Of a stretch of 17,574 bases of DNA, positions 6,461-13,991 are shown piece after piece. The notes under the pieces were generated by a model. The model was not told the origin of the DNA and ran no database searches. It worked only from the letters and a program-made list of their open reading frames with translations. This DNA comes from Methylococcales bacterium (GTDB lineage: Bacteria > Pseudomonadota > Gammaproteobacteria > Methylococcales > Methylomonadaceae): positions 1 to 17,574 of the forward strand of contig JAGLUC010000492.1 of assembly GCA_023134955.1 (NCBI GenBank), written 5' to 3'. The first letter of the stretch is position 1. Each line of letters begins with the position of its first letter. The translations under genes and the position numbers were made by a program.

Positions 6461-6967
6461 ATGCTAGGTAAAAAAATAAAAACAACAGAGTTAATAAAAT
6501 CTTTAGAATCTTACTTACTTGAAGCCGCTTATGGAAAAGCTATGCTACAAGCTAATTGTTTGGAAAAAAGTTTTACAAATTTATTAATTACAAAACTAAC
6601 TGATAAAAAATTAAGTGAAGAAATATTTAATTCAAAACTTGCTAAATTAAGAAAACTTACCATGGGTGGTTTAATAAATGAAATTATTAAGGAATTTGAA
6701 ATATCAGATTATTGACAGCAAGAATTTGACAACGCCCTATTTTTCAGAAATAGACTAACTCATAAAATATCAGACGATATATTTTATTCTTATCTTGAAA
6801 CGGATGGAAAAAACAAATTAGTCTTAGAATTGGATGAAGTAACCAGCTTTTTCAATGAATCTAATAATGAAGTGAGAAGGATGACCGATGAATGGCTTAA
6901 TTTAAAAGGTATTAAAAAATCTCAATTAGTGGAAGTAGCAAAAGGTTTGATGTATAGCAGACATTAG
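6461..6967 (+). pseudogene. HEPN-like protein gene interrupted by in-frame TGA
   Basis: An 84-codon frame (6461-6715) starts with an AGGA-preceded ATG and stops at TGA (6713-6715). The same frame then stays open for another 83 codons to TAG (6965-6967), giving a coherent product of about 168 residues. The second half contains NALFFRNRLTH, the R-x4-H pattern of HEPN-type proteins, preceded by KLTMGGLINEIIKEF, an arrangement I associate with small bacterial HEPN-like proteins. Family members of this shape carry both parts in one chain, so the TGA most simply replaces a Trp (TGG), located just before the RNxLxH motif. HEPN proteins are often RNases or toxin components; activity would be lost in the 84-residue product. 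The second half has no suitable start of its own. It converges with thrC. Confidence 0.65.
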
Positions 6968-6983
6968 TCCGCCATGTTTTCAA

Positions 6984-8069
6984 TTACATTTTATCTAATA
7001 TGGCTTTTTTAACTGTATCCAAAGTTGCATCAATCGTCACCGGATGTGAGTCTTTACATTGGTTGATAGCGGTATCAGGGTCTTTTAAACCATTACCTGT
7101 TAAGGTACAAACAATTTTGCTACCTTCGGGAATTTTTCCACTGGCGATGTCTTTTAAGGCACCTGCTAATGAGGTGGCTGATGCTGGTTCGCAGAAGATA
7201 CCTTCGTATTGGGAAAGCATTTTTTGGGCTTCCAGGATTTTTTCATCGGTGAAACAATCAAACCAGCCATTTGATTCTTTTTGTGCCGCCCAGGCAAAGT
7301 CCCATGATTGCGGTCTGCCAATTCTAATGGCTGTGGCAATGGTTTCTGGGTTATCAATCATTTTTCCGCTAATAAACGGTGCTGCGCCAGCGGCCTGATA
7401 GCCACACATGACAGGACGTTTAGTTGCTACTGCTTTTAAATCACCCTGGTCTGCGGCATATTCTGTGTAACCTTTCCAATAAGCAGTAATATTTCCAGCA
7501 TTACCGACAGGTAAACAATGAAAGTCTGGTGCATCGCCCAGTTCATCAACAATTTCAAAGGCGGCTGTTTTTTGTCCATCAATCCTGAATGGGTTAATGG
7601 AGTTAACAATGGTGACTGGCGCATGATCGACAATTTCTTTGACTAGCGACATGCCATCGTCAAAATTACCGTTAATCTGAATAATTTCTGCACCGTACAT
7701 TAGCGTTTGGGCTAATTTACCTAGAGCAATTTTGCCATTGGGAATTAACACAAAGGCTTTGATGCCTGCTCGTACTGCATAGGCTGCTGCGGATGCCGAG
7801 GTATTACCCGTTGATGCACAGATAATGGCTTTACTGCCCTCTTCTACCGCTTTGGTCACTGCCATGGTCATTCCACGGTCTTTAAATGATCCTGTTGGAT
7901 TTAAACCTTCATATTTAACGTATATTTCAATGTCTTTGCCGATAATTCTTGGAATATTTTGTAATTCAATTAAAGGGGTATTACCCTCACCAATACTAAT
8001 AATGCGCGTGTCATCACTAATGGGTAAACGATTTTTGTAGCGTTCAATTAAGCCTGTATATCTAGTCAT
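6984..8069 (-). CDS. thrC: Threonine synthase
   Basis: A 361-residue PLP enzyme converting O-phosphohomoserine to threonine, the last step of threonine synthesis. The PLP-lysine motif NPTGSFKDRGM has Lys63 as the Schiff-base residue. The phosphate-binding turn is present (GNAGN after HCLPV), as is the family pattern STGNTSASAAAYA. The length and early TGSFKDRG place it in the shorter (about 350-residue) threonine synthase class rather than the roughly 430-residue E. coli type. It follows hom with only three bases between stop and start, and its Shine-Dalgarno lies within the final codons of hom, so it is co-transcribed and probably coupled. It faces the broken HEPN gene tail-to-tail. No PLP or catalytic residue appears to be missing. 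Confidence 0.96.
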   Translation of the reverse strand: MTRYTGLIERYKNRLPISDDTRIISIGEGNTPLIELQNIPRIIGKDIEIYVKYEGLNPTGSFKDRGMTMAVTKAVEEGSKAIICASTGNTSASAAAYAVRAGIKAFVLIPNGKIALGKLAQTLMYGAEIIQINGNFDDGMSLVKEIVDHAPVTIVNSINPFRIDGQKTAAFEIVDELGDAPDFHCLPVGNAGNITAYWKGYTEYAADQGDLKAVATKRPVMCGYQAAGAAPFISGKMIDNPETIATAIRIGRPQSWDFAWAAQKESNGWFDCFTDEKILEAQKMLSQYEGIFCEPASATSLAGALKDIASGKIPEGSKIVCTLTGNGLKDPDTAINQCKDSHPVTIDATLDTVKKAILDKM

Positions 8070-8072
8070 TGT

Positions 8073-9383
8073 TTATCCTAATGTTTCTACGCGAATTCGG
8101 CTAATAGAGCCTGTAATTGTTGATAATGCTTCAATTTCTATAATTGCTGCATTCATTTCTTTTTCTAGCGTGGTTTGTGTCAGCATAATCACAGGTACTG
8201 TTGTTTCGCCCTCTATCGGCTCTTTTTGAATCAGGGCTTCAATACTAATATTATGATTAGCTAAAATACTAGTGACTTCTGCCAGTACACCTGGCTTATC
8301 TTCGGCATTTAAGCGTAAGTAATAAGCAGTTTTGATTTGTTCGGATGATAAAACAGGAATATCGGCAATGGCATCTGCCTGAAAAGCCAAATGTGGCACT
8401 CTGTTTTCAGGGTCACTGGTTAAGACCCTTACCACATCGACAATATCGGCAACCACTGCAGAAGCCGTTGGCTCTGCACCTGCCCCTGCACCATAATACA
8501 GTGTTGGTCCTACTGCATCACCTTGCACCAGTACCGCATTCATCACTCCATCTACATTGGCGATTAAGCGACGTTCTGGAATTAATGTGGGATGAACTCT
8601 TAATTCAATGCCTTGATCTGTTTTTCTGGCAATACCTAAGTGTTTAATCCGATAACCCAGCTGTTCTGCATATTCCACGTCTGCACGGGTAATTTTAGTA
8701 ATGCCTTCGGTAAATACTTTATCGAATTGTAGCGGAATACCAAATGCTATAGAGGCTAAAATAGCTAATTTATGTCCAGCATCTATTCCTTCTACATCAA
8801 AAGTAGGATCAGCCTCTGCATAACCTAAGGCTTGTGCCTCGGCCAGTACATCATCAAAATCACGGCCTTTATCACGCATTTCGGTCAGGATAAAGTTACC
8901 TGTGCCGTTAATAATACCTGCCAGCCATTGTATTTGGTTGCCACTTAATCCTTCGCGAATCGCTTTGATGATGGGAATACCACCGGCAACAGCTGATTCA
9001 AACAACACCATTACGCCTTTTTTACTGGCTTTGGCAAAAATCTCATTACCATGTAATGCTATTAAAGCTTTATTGGCGGTAACAATATGTTTACCATTTT
9101 CAATTGCTTGTAAAACCAGGTCTTTAGCCAGACCTGTTCCACCTATCAGTTCTAAGATAATATCAATTTCAGGATCATTAATAATTTCAAAAGAATCTGT
9201 GGTTAAATGTATGCCCGTAGTGTCACAGATTCTTTTTCGACTTAAGTCTCTTGCTGAGGCACTGGCGACAATAATTTCCTGTCCTGCTCTACGTGAAATT
9301 TCTTTTGAATTTCTTTTAAGTACGTTGACAACGCCTCCACCAACTGTACCTAAGCCTAAAACACCTATTTTTACCGCTTTCAA
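8073..9383 (-). CDS. hom: Homoserine dehydrogenase with ACT domain
   Basis: A 436-residue monofunctional enzyme reducing aspartate semialdehyde to homoserine with NAD(P)H. The Rossmann motif GLGTVGGG is at 10-17, TANK at 102-105, and the catalytic signature ADPTFDVEGIDAGHKLAIL at about 191-209 (Lys205 in the active site). The C-terminal ACT domain (about 352-430, AEDKPGVLAEVTSIL) indicates allosteric feedback control, classically by threonine. No aspartokinase domain is fused. The start is TTG: it is preceded by AGGAG at six bases and gives the family-typical beginning (KIGVLGLGTVGGG). thrC follows immediately; alaC lies upstream across a palindromic element. Confidence 0.97.
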   Translation of the reverse strand: MKAVKIGVLGLGTVGGGVVNVLKRNSKEISRRAGQEIIVASASARDLSRKRICDTTGIHLTTDSFEIINDPEIDIILELIGGTGLAKDLVLQAIENGKHIVTANKALIALHGNEIFAKASKKGVMVLFESAVAGGIPIIKAIREGLSGNQIQWLAGIINGTGNFILTEMRDKGRDFDDVLAEAQALGYAEADPTFDVEGIDAGHKLAILASIAFGIPLQFDKVFTEGITKITRADVEYAEQLGYRIKHLGIARKTDQGIELRVHPTLIPERRLIANVDGVMNAVLVQGDAVGPTLYYGAGAGAEPTASAVVADIVDVVRVLTSDPENRVPHLAFQADAIADIPVLSSEQIKTAYYLRLNAEDKPGVLAEVTSILANHNISIEALIQKEPIEGETTVPVIMLTQTTLEKEMNAAIIEIEALSTITGSISRIRVETLG

Positions 9384-9389
9384 ATGTAA

Positions 9390-9394
9390 CTCCT
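9390..9394 (-). promoter_or_regulatory. Ribosome binding site fixing the TTG start of hom
   Basis: AGGAG on the minus strand, six bases before TTG (9381-9383). It is a strong site that compensates for the weak start codon. Confidence 0.65.
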
Positions 9395-9403
9395 AATTCT
9401 TTT

Positions 9404-9492
9404 TGTAGAGCGGACTAGGCAGTCTGACAAAACAAAGTTACCAACCTTGCTTGTCTTTTTATTCCGCCAAACTACCAAAAGTCCACTCTACA
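9404..9492. repeat. Palindromic element between alaC and hom
   Basis: The arms at 9404-9416 (TGTAGAGCGGACT) and 9480-9492 (AGTCCACTCTACA) pair at 12 of 13 positions around a 63-base centre that contains shorter pairings (GACAA/TTGTC). The TGTAGAG...CTCTACA ends resemble common bacterial intergenic palindromes. It lies within the alaC-hom gap and could fold in the hom leader. Confidence 0.6.
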
Positions 9493-9498
9493 GATATT

Positions 9499-10683
9499 TT
9501 ACAAAATACCGTCTTTTTTAAACATATTCCTAATACCTCGTACCGCCTGTCTAGTTCTGTGTTCATTTTCAATTAAACTGAATCGAACATGATCATCACC
9601 ATATTGCCCGAAACCAATACCTGGGGAGACAGCTACTTTGGCATCAATAATCATTTTTTTACAAAATTCTATAGATCCCATTTCTTTATATTGCTCTGGA
9701 ATCGGTGCCCACACAAACATGGTGGCTTTTGGTTTCTCAACCACCCAGCCTATTGAATTTAAACCATCACAAAGTACATCGCGTCGAACTTTATACATTT
9801 CACAGATTTCAACGACACAGTCTTGAGGACCTTCTAATGCTGCAATAGCAGCCACTTGTATGGGGGTGAACATACCATAATCTAAATACGATTTAATGCG
9901 AGTTAAAGCTGCCACTAATGTTTTATTACCACACATAAAGCCTACTCGCCAACCGGGCATATTGTAGCTTTTTGACAGCGAAAAAAATTCAACCGCTATA
10001 TCTTTTGCACCTTCAACTTGCAATATGGAGGGAGCTTTATAACCATCAAAAACAATATCTGCATAAGCAATATCATGTACTATCCAAATATTATGTTCTT
10101 TGGCAATCGCAACCACTTTTTCAAAAAACTCCAACTCTACGCATTCACTGGTTGGGTTTCCCGGGAAATTAAGAATCAACATTTTAGGCTTAGGCCAGGA
10201 GTCAATAATGGCTTTTTGTAATTCTTCAAAAAAATCAATACCAGGAACCATTTTAACGTGTCTTAAATCTGCTCCAGCAATGACTATGCCATAAGGATGT
10301 ATAGGATATGCAGGATTAGGTACTAAGACAATATCACCAGGCCCTAAAGTTGCTAGAGCTAAATGCGCTAGCCCTTCTTTTGAACCAATGGTAACAATAG
10401 CTTCGGTTTCTGGATCTAAATCGACATCAAAACGGTTTTTATACCAGCTACAAATGGCTTTTCTTAATCGTGGAATACCGCGAGAAATTGAATAACGATG
10501 GGTATCACCCCGTTCCGCCGCTTCTACCATTTTATCAACAATATGCCTGGGTGTTGGCTGGTCTGGATTACCCATTCCAAAGTCTATGATGTCCTCACCT
10601 TCTGAACGGGCTTTTGCCTTTAGCTCATTAACAATGTTAAAAACGTAAGGTGGCAGGCGGCTTATACGACGAAATTCTTCCAT
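9499..10683 (-). CDS. alaC: Alanine transaminase AlaC
   Basis: A 394-residue fold-type I PLP aminotransferase that makes alanine from pyruvate with glutamate as donor. It closely follows E. coli AlaC in my memory: RIxRLPPYVFNI at the start, DIIDFGMGNPD (31-41), TIGSKEGLAHL (98-108), PNP.YPIH (122-129), and SLSKSYNMPGWRVGF with Schiff-base Lys238. C-terminal VSPGIGFG and HVRFSLIENEHR carry the carboxylate-binding Arg. Length is slightly shorter than E. coli AlaC (about 412), mainly at the C-terminus. It lies upstream of hom, separated by 115 bases including a palindromic element, so a common transcript is possible but not assured. An AGAG Shine-Dalgarno precedes the ATG. Confidence 0.95.
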   Translation of the reverse strand: MEEFRRISRLPPYVFNIVNELKAKARSEGEDIIDFGMGNPDQPTPRHIVDKMVEAAERGDTHRYSISRGIPRLRKAICSWYKNRFDVDLDPETEAIVTIGSKEGLAHLALATLGPGDIVLVPNPAYPIHPYGIVIAGADLRHVKMVPGIDFFEELQKAIIDSWPKPKMLILNFPGNPTSECVELEFFEKVVAIAKEHNIWIVHDIAYADIVFDGYKAPSILQVEGAKDIAVEFFSLSKSYNMPGWRVGFMCGNKTLVAALTRIKSYLDYGMFTPIQVAAIAALEGPQDCVVEICEMYKVRRDVLCDGLNSIGWVVEKPKATMFVWAPIPEQYKEMGSIEFCKKMIIDAKVAVSPGIGFGQYGDDHVRFSLIENEHRTRQAVRGIRNMFKKDGIL

Positions 10684-10756
10684 TAATGGCTCTTATCTAA
10701 CTTTATAATTTAAGATGGTATTTTAAAAACAATGCATTATACCTTGCATCAGATGT

Positions 10757-10787
10757 CCCGATTACACTTCGTTTTCATGTGGGCTAC
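10757..10787. repeat. Possible REP-like intergenic element
   Basis: A CCCGATTACA...CATGTGGGCTAC stretch with partial dyad symmetry. It resembles the widespread intergenic repeats with a CCGGATT...GGGCTAC layout. It sits in the 172-base gap between kdsB and alaC. Confidence 0.3.
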
Positions 10788-10805
10788 TTACTCATAGGTT
10801 TTTTT

Positions 10806-10847
10806 GGAAGTGACCTCGGAATCGGGCGAGGCTAAAGCCTCACTTCC
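10806..10847. repeat. Hairpin element with GGCTAAAGC core, copy 1
   Basis: GGAAGTGA (10806-10813) pairs with TCACTTCC (10840-10847). Inside it lies the palindrome GAGGCTAAAGCCTC (10828-10841). It is located just past the kdsB stop codon and may help end the envelope operon transcript, but there is no T-tail on the minus strand. It shares GGCTAAAGC with the element at 13909-13977. Confidence 0.55.
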
Positions 10848-10855
10848 ATTACTAT

Positions 10856-11623
10856 TTATTTGTTCAACATTGCCTTTTCAACACGTTCTAAATCTGCTTG
10901 TGTATCAACACCTGCTTCAGGTGCTTTACTCACCGTTTTTACCAAAACCTGCTCACCATACCAGAGTATTCTTAATTGCTCTAAAGACTCAACTGTTTCT
11001 AATACTGACGGTTGCCATGAACAATAATTTTTTAAGAATTTAACCGTATAAGCATACATGCCAATATGTCTTAGATATGGCATTGCCCCAGAAATTTCAC
11101 CACCTGTTGCTGAAAAGCTATTTCTATCCCATGGTATTGCTGCCCGACTAAAATACAGGGCATAACCGGCATGGTTGAGCACAACCTTTACAGCGTTAGG
11201 GTTAAAAACTTCTTGTTCTGATAAAATTTCAGCGGCTAAGGTTGCTATACCTGCCTGATTCTGGCTTGCTAATGCTGTTGCAACATCTTTAATATAGGCT
11301 GGGGGGATTAAAGGTTCATCCCCTTGCAGATTGACTACGATAGTGTCTTCATCCCAGCCTGATTTTTCTGCCACTTCATTAATACGCTCAGTGCCACTTT
11401 GATGATTTGCATCGGTCATTACAGCATTAAGCCCAAGGGCGGTTACACTGTCATAAATCCTTTGATCATCAGTTGCTACCACCACTTCCTCTGCATCCGC
11501 CTCTAAAGCACGCTGACAAACATGTGCGATCATTGCCTGTCCAGCGATTTTTAACAGGGGTTTGCCAGGTAATCGGGTTGACCCGTAACGTGCTGGAATA
11601 ACAACTTTAAAGGCTTTGTTCAT
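10856..11623 (-). CDS. kdsB: CMP-Kdo synthetase
   Basis: 3-deoxy-manno-octulosonate cytidylyltransferase, 255 residues. It activates Kdo with CTP to CMP-Kdo in the cytoplasm for attachment to lipid A. The nucleotide-binding start VIPARYGSTRLPGKPL (8-23) and NLQGDEPL (98-105, with Asp102 a likely metal ligand) are intact. So are HQSGTERI (74-81) and the C-terminal LEQLRILWYG (about 215-224). Length matches the family (about 250). It is the last gene of the exbB-exbD-lpxK-ycaR-kdsB unit and starts two bases after the ycaR-like stop, so it depends on that operon. The functional link to lpxK (lipid A 4'-kinase) is direct, since both act in lipid A-core synthesis. Confidence 0.97.
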   Translation of the reverse strand: MNKAFKVVIPARYGSTRLPGKPLLKIAGQAMIAHVCQRALEADAEEVVVATDDQRIYDSVTALGLNAVMTDANHQSGTERINEVAEKSGWDEDTIVVNLQGDEPLIPPAYIKDVATALASQNQAGIATLAAEILSEQEVFNPNAVKVVLNHAGYALYFSRAAIPWDRNSFSATGGEISGAMPYLRHIGMYAYTVKFLKNYCSWQPSVLETVESLEQLRILWYGEQVLVKTVSKAPEAGVDTQADLERVEKAMLNK

Positions 11624-11625
11624 GT

Positions 11626-11814
11626 TTATTTTAAAGCTTCAATTTCTTCTTCAGACAGTTCTCTGGCATCACTTTCTAACATAACAGGAATACCATCTCG
11701 AATAGGAAAAGCCAACCTATCCGCTTTACATAACAATTCTTCTGCTTCTTTGTTATAAATTAAACTGCTCTTACAAATTGGACAAGCCAGAATATCCAGT
11801 AATTTTTTATCCAC
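11626..11814 (-). CDS. ycaR: Trm112/YcaR-family small zinc-ribbon-like protein
   Basis: A 62-residue protein of the Trm112 family. The N-terminus KKLLDILACPICKSSL carries one CxxC; the second metal-binding pair of some members is absent apart from a lone Cys (LLCKADRLAFPIRDGIPVML), as in E. coli YcaR. Trm112 proteins elsewhere are small activators of methyltransferases, but the bacterial role between lpxK and kdsB is not settled. It starts with GTG and overlaps the end of lpxK by eight bases, indicating coupled translation. Length is typical (about 60). Family assignment is firm, function is not. Confidence 0.9.
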   Translation of the reverse strand: MDKKLLDILACPICKSSLIYNKEAEELLCKADRLAFPIRDGIPVMLESDARELSEEEIEALK

Positions 11815-12805
11815 GTGTTTTCTCTTTTATTAGGGTCAATAGTTTATCTACAAATTGTTGTTGTGGTACTGCTTTTATAGGCACATACCAATGCTTGTCA
11901 GATGCAAAATCCATACATTTAACCGCATCTTTTTCTGTCATTAATATGGGTTTATCATCTTCAAATAAAATATCTTCTGCTATAAATTGATGATGGTCGG
12001 GAAATGAATGACAATCAATAGCAATACTTTTTCGTTCCAGCAAATTAAAAAATCGTTTTGGGTTGCCTATACCTGCAACGGCATGACTGGGTATCAATGC
12101 AAAGTCACTCAATAGTTTTTCTTCTTTAGTGACCAGGTTAACCGCTATATCCCCTTCTATTGTCATGGAAAATTCATTTTCCTCTTCTGCAACACCGTTA
12201 ACAATAACCAGGTCAACAGTCTCAAGTCTAGTTATTGGCTCTCTTAACGGTCCGCAAGGTAAGGTGTAGCCATTACCGAATCGTCGCTCACCATCAATAA
12301 CCGCTATTTCAATATCTCTTTCTATGGCGTAATGCTGCAAGCCATCATCGGACAAAATAACATCACAATCTGATTTATCTAATAACAACCGGGCTGACGT
12401 AACTCTCTCCGGCCCTACTACAACAGCACAATCAGACCTCATAGCCATTAACACAGCTTCATCACCAACAACTTCTGCCCGACTATCACCATCTACCCAT
12501 TGCGGCCATGTTTCTGCATTTCCACCATAACCCCGACTAATAATCCCTGGCTTAAATCCTTCTTCTCTTAAAAAACGCGCCATCCAGAGCACTAAAGGTG
12601 TTTTACCCGTACCACCCACAGTAATATTTCCAACAATAATCACAGGAACAGTTAATCTGGTTTTTTTCAATACGCCTGTTTTATACAAAAATCGTCTAAA
12701 ACGCATGGCATCATCATAAAGCATTGATAAGGGCATGATGGCAGATGAAACATACATTTCTGTATACCAGGCATCTTGTAACCAGCGAGAGAAATTCTTT
12801 TTCAT
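11807..12805 (-). CDS. lpxK: Tetraacyldisaccharide 4'-kinase
   Basis: A 332-residue inner-membrane-associated kinase that phosphorylates the lipid A disaccharide at the 4' position using ATP. An N-terminal membrane-associated helix leads into the Walker A loop GNITVGGTGKTP (about 59-70 from this start). Further typical stretches are GFKPGIISRGYGG, VVGDEAVLMAMR, ILSDDGLQHYAIERDIEIAVID and SFPDHHQF. I start it at the Met (12803-12805), one base after the exbD stop. A longer frame from TTG at 12835 would overlap exbD by 29 bases and adds ten atypical residues. It overlaps the ycaR-like gene by eight bases downstream. Essential in most Gram-negative bacteria. Confidence 0.95.
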   Translation of the reverse strand: MKKNFSRWLQDAWYTEMYVSSAIMPLSMLYDDAMRFRRFLYKTGVLKKTRLTVPVIIVGNITVGGTGKTPLVLWMARFLREEGFKPGIISRGYGGNAETWPQWVDGDSRAEVVGDEAVLMAMRSDCAVVVGPERVTSARLLLDKSDCDVILSDDGLQHYAIERDIEIAVIDGERRFGNGYTLPCGPLREPITRLETVDLVIVNGVAEEENEFSMTIEGDIAVNLVTKEEKLLSDFALIPSHAVAGIGNPKRFFNLLERKSIAIDCHSFPDHHQFIAEDILFEDDKPILMTEKDAVKCMDFASDKHWYVPIKAVPQQQFVDKLLTLIKEKTRG

Positions 12806-12806
12806 T

Positions 12807-13244
12807 TTATTTATCCGTGATACTTTTTGTAGCAAATGTAATTTGACTAAAACCTAGCTGACTAGCAACATCCAGCACAGTAACAACCGCCTCATAAGGT
12901 GCTTTTGCATCTGCACTGATAGTAAAAGGAGTATCTCTGGAATCACCTGCTACTTCAAGTAATGCAGACCTTACCGTATTGGGTAATTGATCATTAAGGG
13001 GAAAAGACTGCCTTTCACCATTTTTAGAAATAAAATAATCTCCATCCACATTAATTGTCAGCACAATTGATTTTCGATTACTTTTTAATTCCTGACCCTT
13101 GGCTTCGGGTAAATTAATTTGTAACTCTGAAAATTGACTAAAAGTTGTTGTCACCATAAAAAAAATCAACAACAAAAACACTACATCAATCATTGGTGTT
13201 AAATTTAACTCAAGAGGAGCTTTTTTTCTTCTGGAAAAATTCAT
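12807..13244 (-). CDS. exbD: ExbD/TolR-family proton-channel protein
   Basis: A 145-residue inner-membrane protein with one N-terminal transmembrane helix (about 16-36), LNLTPMIDVVFLLLIFFMVTTTF. Asp20 is the conserved proton-carrying aspartate of ExbD/TolR. The rest is the periplasmic domain. Together with the upstream ExbB-like protein it would use the proton gradient to drive an outer-membrane or envelope process. The start overlaps the exbB stop by one base (TAATG). Whether it serves TonB, Tol or a lipid-transport partner cannot be told. In several gammaproteobacteria an exbB-exbD pair precedes msbA-lpxK; here lpxK follows directly. Confidence 0.92.
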   Translation of the reverse strand: MNFSRRKKAPLELNLTPMIDVVFLLLIFFMVTTTFSQFSELQINLPEAKGQELKSNRKSIVLTINVDGDYFISKNGERQSFPLNDQLPNTVRSALLEVAGDSRDTPFTISADAKAPYEAVVTVLDVASQLGFSQITFATKSITDK

Positions 13245-13858
13245 TAGCTTGCCTCTCTATCCCCATCCATCACATCAATCATTTTTAATGCTTCTTCTTC
13301 CATATTTAAGACGTGTTCATCAACTAAGCGTTCAAAATAGCGATGAAAAATCAAACTCGGTATTGCCACGGTTAAACCCGCCGCAGTGGTAATTAATGCT
13401 TCTGAAATCCCCCCTGCTAACACACCAGGATCACCTACACCATGTAACATAATGGATGAAAATACTTTAATCATTCCAACCACTGTACCTAGTAATCCTA
13501 ATAGCGGGGTAATTGATGCAATAGTACCTAGCGTGTTTAAATATCGTTCTAATTCATGAATAATCTGTCTACCTGTTTCTTCAATACTTTCCTTCATCAT
13601 TTCGCGACCATGACGTCTGTTAATTAAACCTGAAGCTAAAATCGCGCCTAATGGAGAGCCTAATTTAATCCGTCTAAGTATCGTTTCAGTTAAACTGCCT
13701 TCTTGTATCATCTTTAAAACTTGAGTCGTTAACTCAAAAGGGAGGATTTTTTTACGCTGTAAGGTCAAAAAACGCTCCCCAATAATTGCCATCGCAACTA
13801 TTGAGCATAGAATGATTGGTAGCATTAACCAGCCACCACTTTTTATCAATTCAAACAC
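13244..13858 (-). CDS. exbB: MotA/TolQ/ExbB-family proton-channel protein
   Basis: A 204-residue inner-membrane protein with three transmembrane helices (about 10-28, 111-134, 152-174). The family core is clear: LNTLGTIASITPLLGLLGTVVGMI (split over 108-130) and ALITTAAGLTVAIPSLIFHRYF. Thr157 and Thr158 lie in the third helix where ExbB/TolQ have pore-lining polar residues. The start is GTG at 13856-13858, preceded by AAGGAAA; no nearby ATG is suitable. It is the first gene of the envelope operon, so the operon promoter should lie in 13859-13991, which is largely filled by a long hairpin element. Confidence 0.92.
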   Translation of the reverse strand: MFELIKSGGWLMLPIILCSIVAMAIIGERFLTLQRKKILPFELTTQVLKMIQEGSLTETILRRIKLGSPLGAILASGLINRRHGREMMKESIEETGRQIIHELERYLNTLGTIASITPLLGLLGTVVGMIKVFSSIMLHGVGDPGVLAGGISEALITTAAGLTVAIPSLIFHRYFERLVDEHVLNMEEEALKMIDVMDGDREAS

Positions 13859-13908
13859 TTAATTATTTCCTTTAAATTTTAATTGAACTTGTTGTATAAC
13901 TATTATGC

Positions 13909-13977
13909 TTTTTGGGGCGAGGTGCTTTAGCCCACATGAATATTGAGTGTGCAGGCTAAAGCACCGCACCCCAAAAA
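13909..13977. repeat. Long hairpin element with GGCTAAAGC core, copy 2
   Basis: 24-base arms (13909-13932 and 13954-13977) pair at 22 of 24 positions around a 21-base loop. The left arm begins TTTTTGGGG and the right arm ends CCCCAAAAA. The order (T-run first, A-run last) is the reverse of an intrinsic terminator on either strand, so this is rather an intergenic repeat. The core GGCTAAAGC is shared with 10806-10847. Confidence 0.75.
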
Positions 13978-13991
13978 CAAGTTATCTTATT

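Noticed and set aside
6713..6715. TGA as a selenocysteine codon
   Set aside because: No convincing SECIS-like stem right after the TGA was noticed, the protein family is not a redox enzyme, and a Trp-to-stop change explains it more simply.
8345..9396. Plus-strand open frames opposite hom
   Set aside because: They are antisense to a highly conserved enzyme gene and show no family features.
12806..12835. Longer lpxK start at TTG 12835
   Set aside because: It would overlap exbD by 29 bases and add atypical residues. The ATG at 12805 sits one base after the exbD stop and fits the family better.
13909..13977. Intrinsic terminator of the MFS gene
   Set aside because: The stem is followed by an A-run rather than a T-run on both strands, so the canonical signal is absent, although the hairpin could still stabilise a transcript end.
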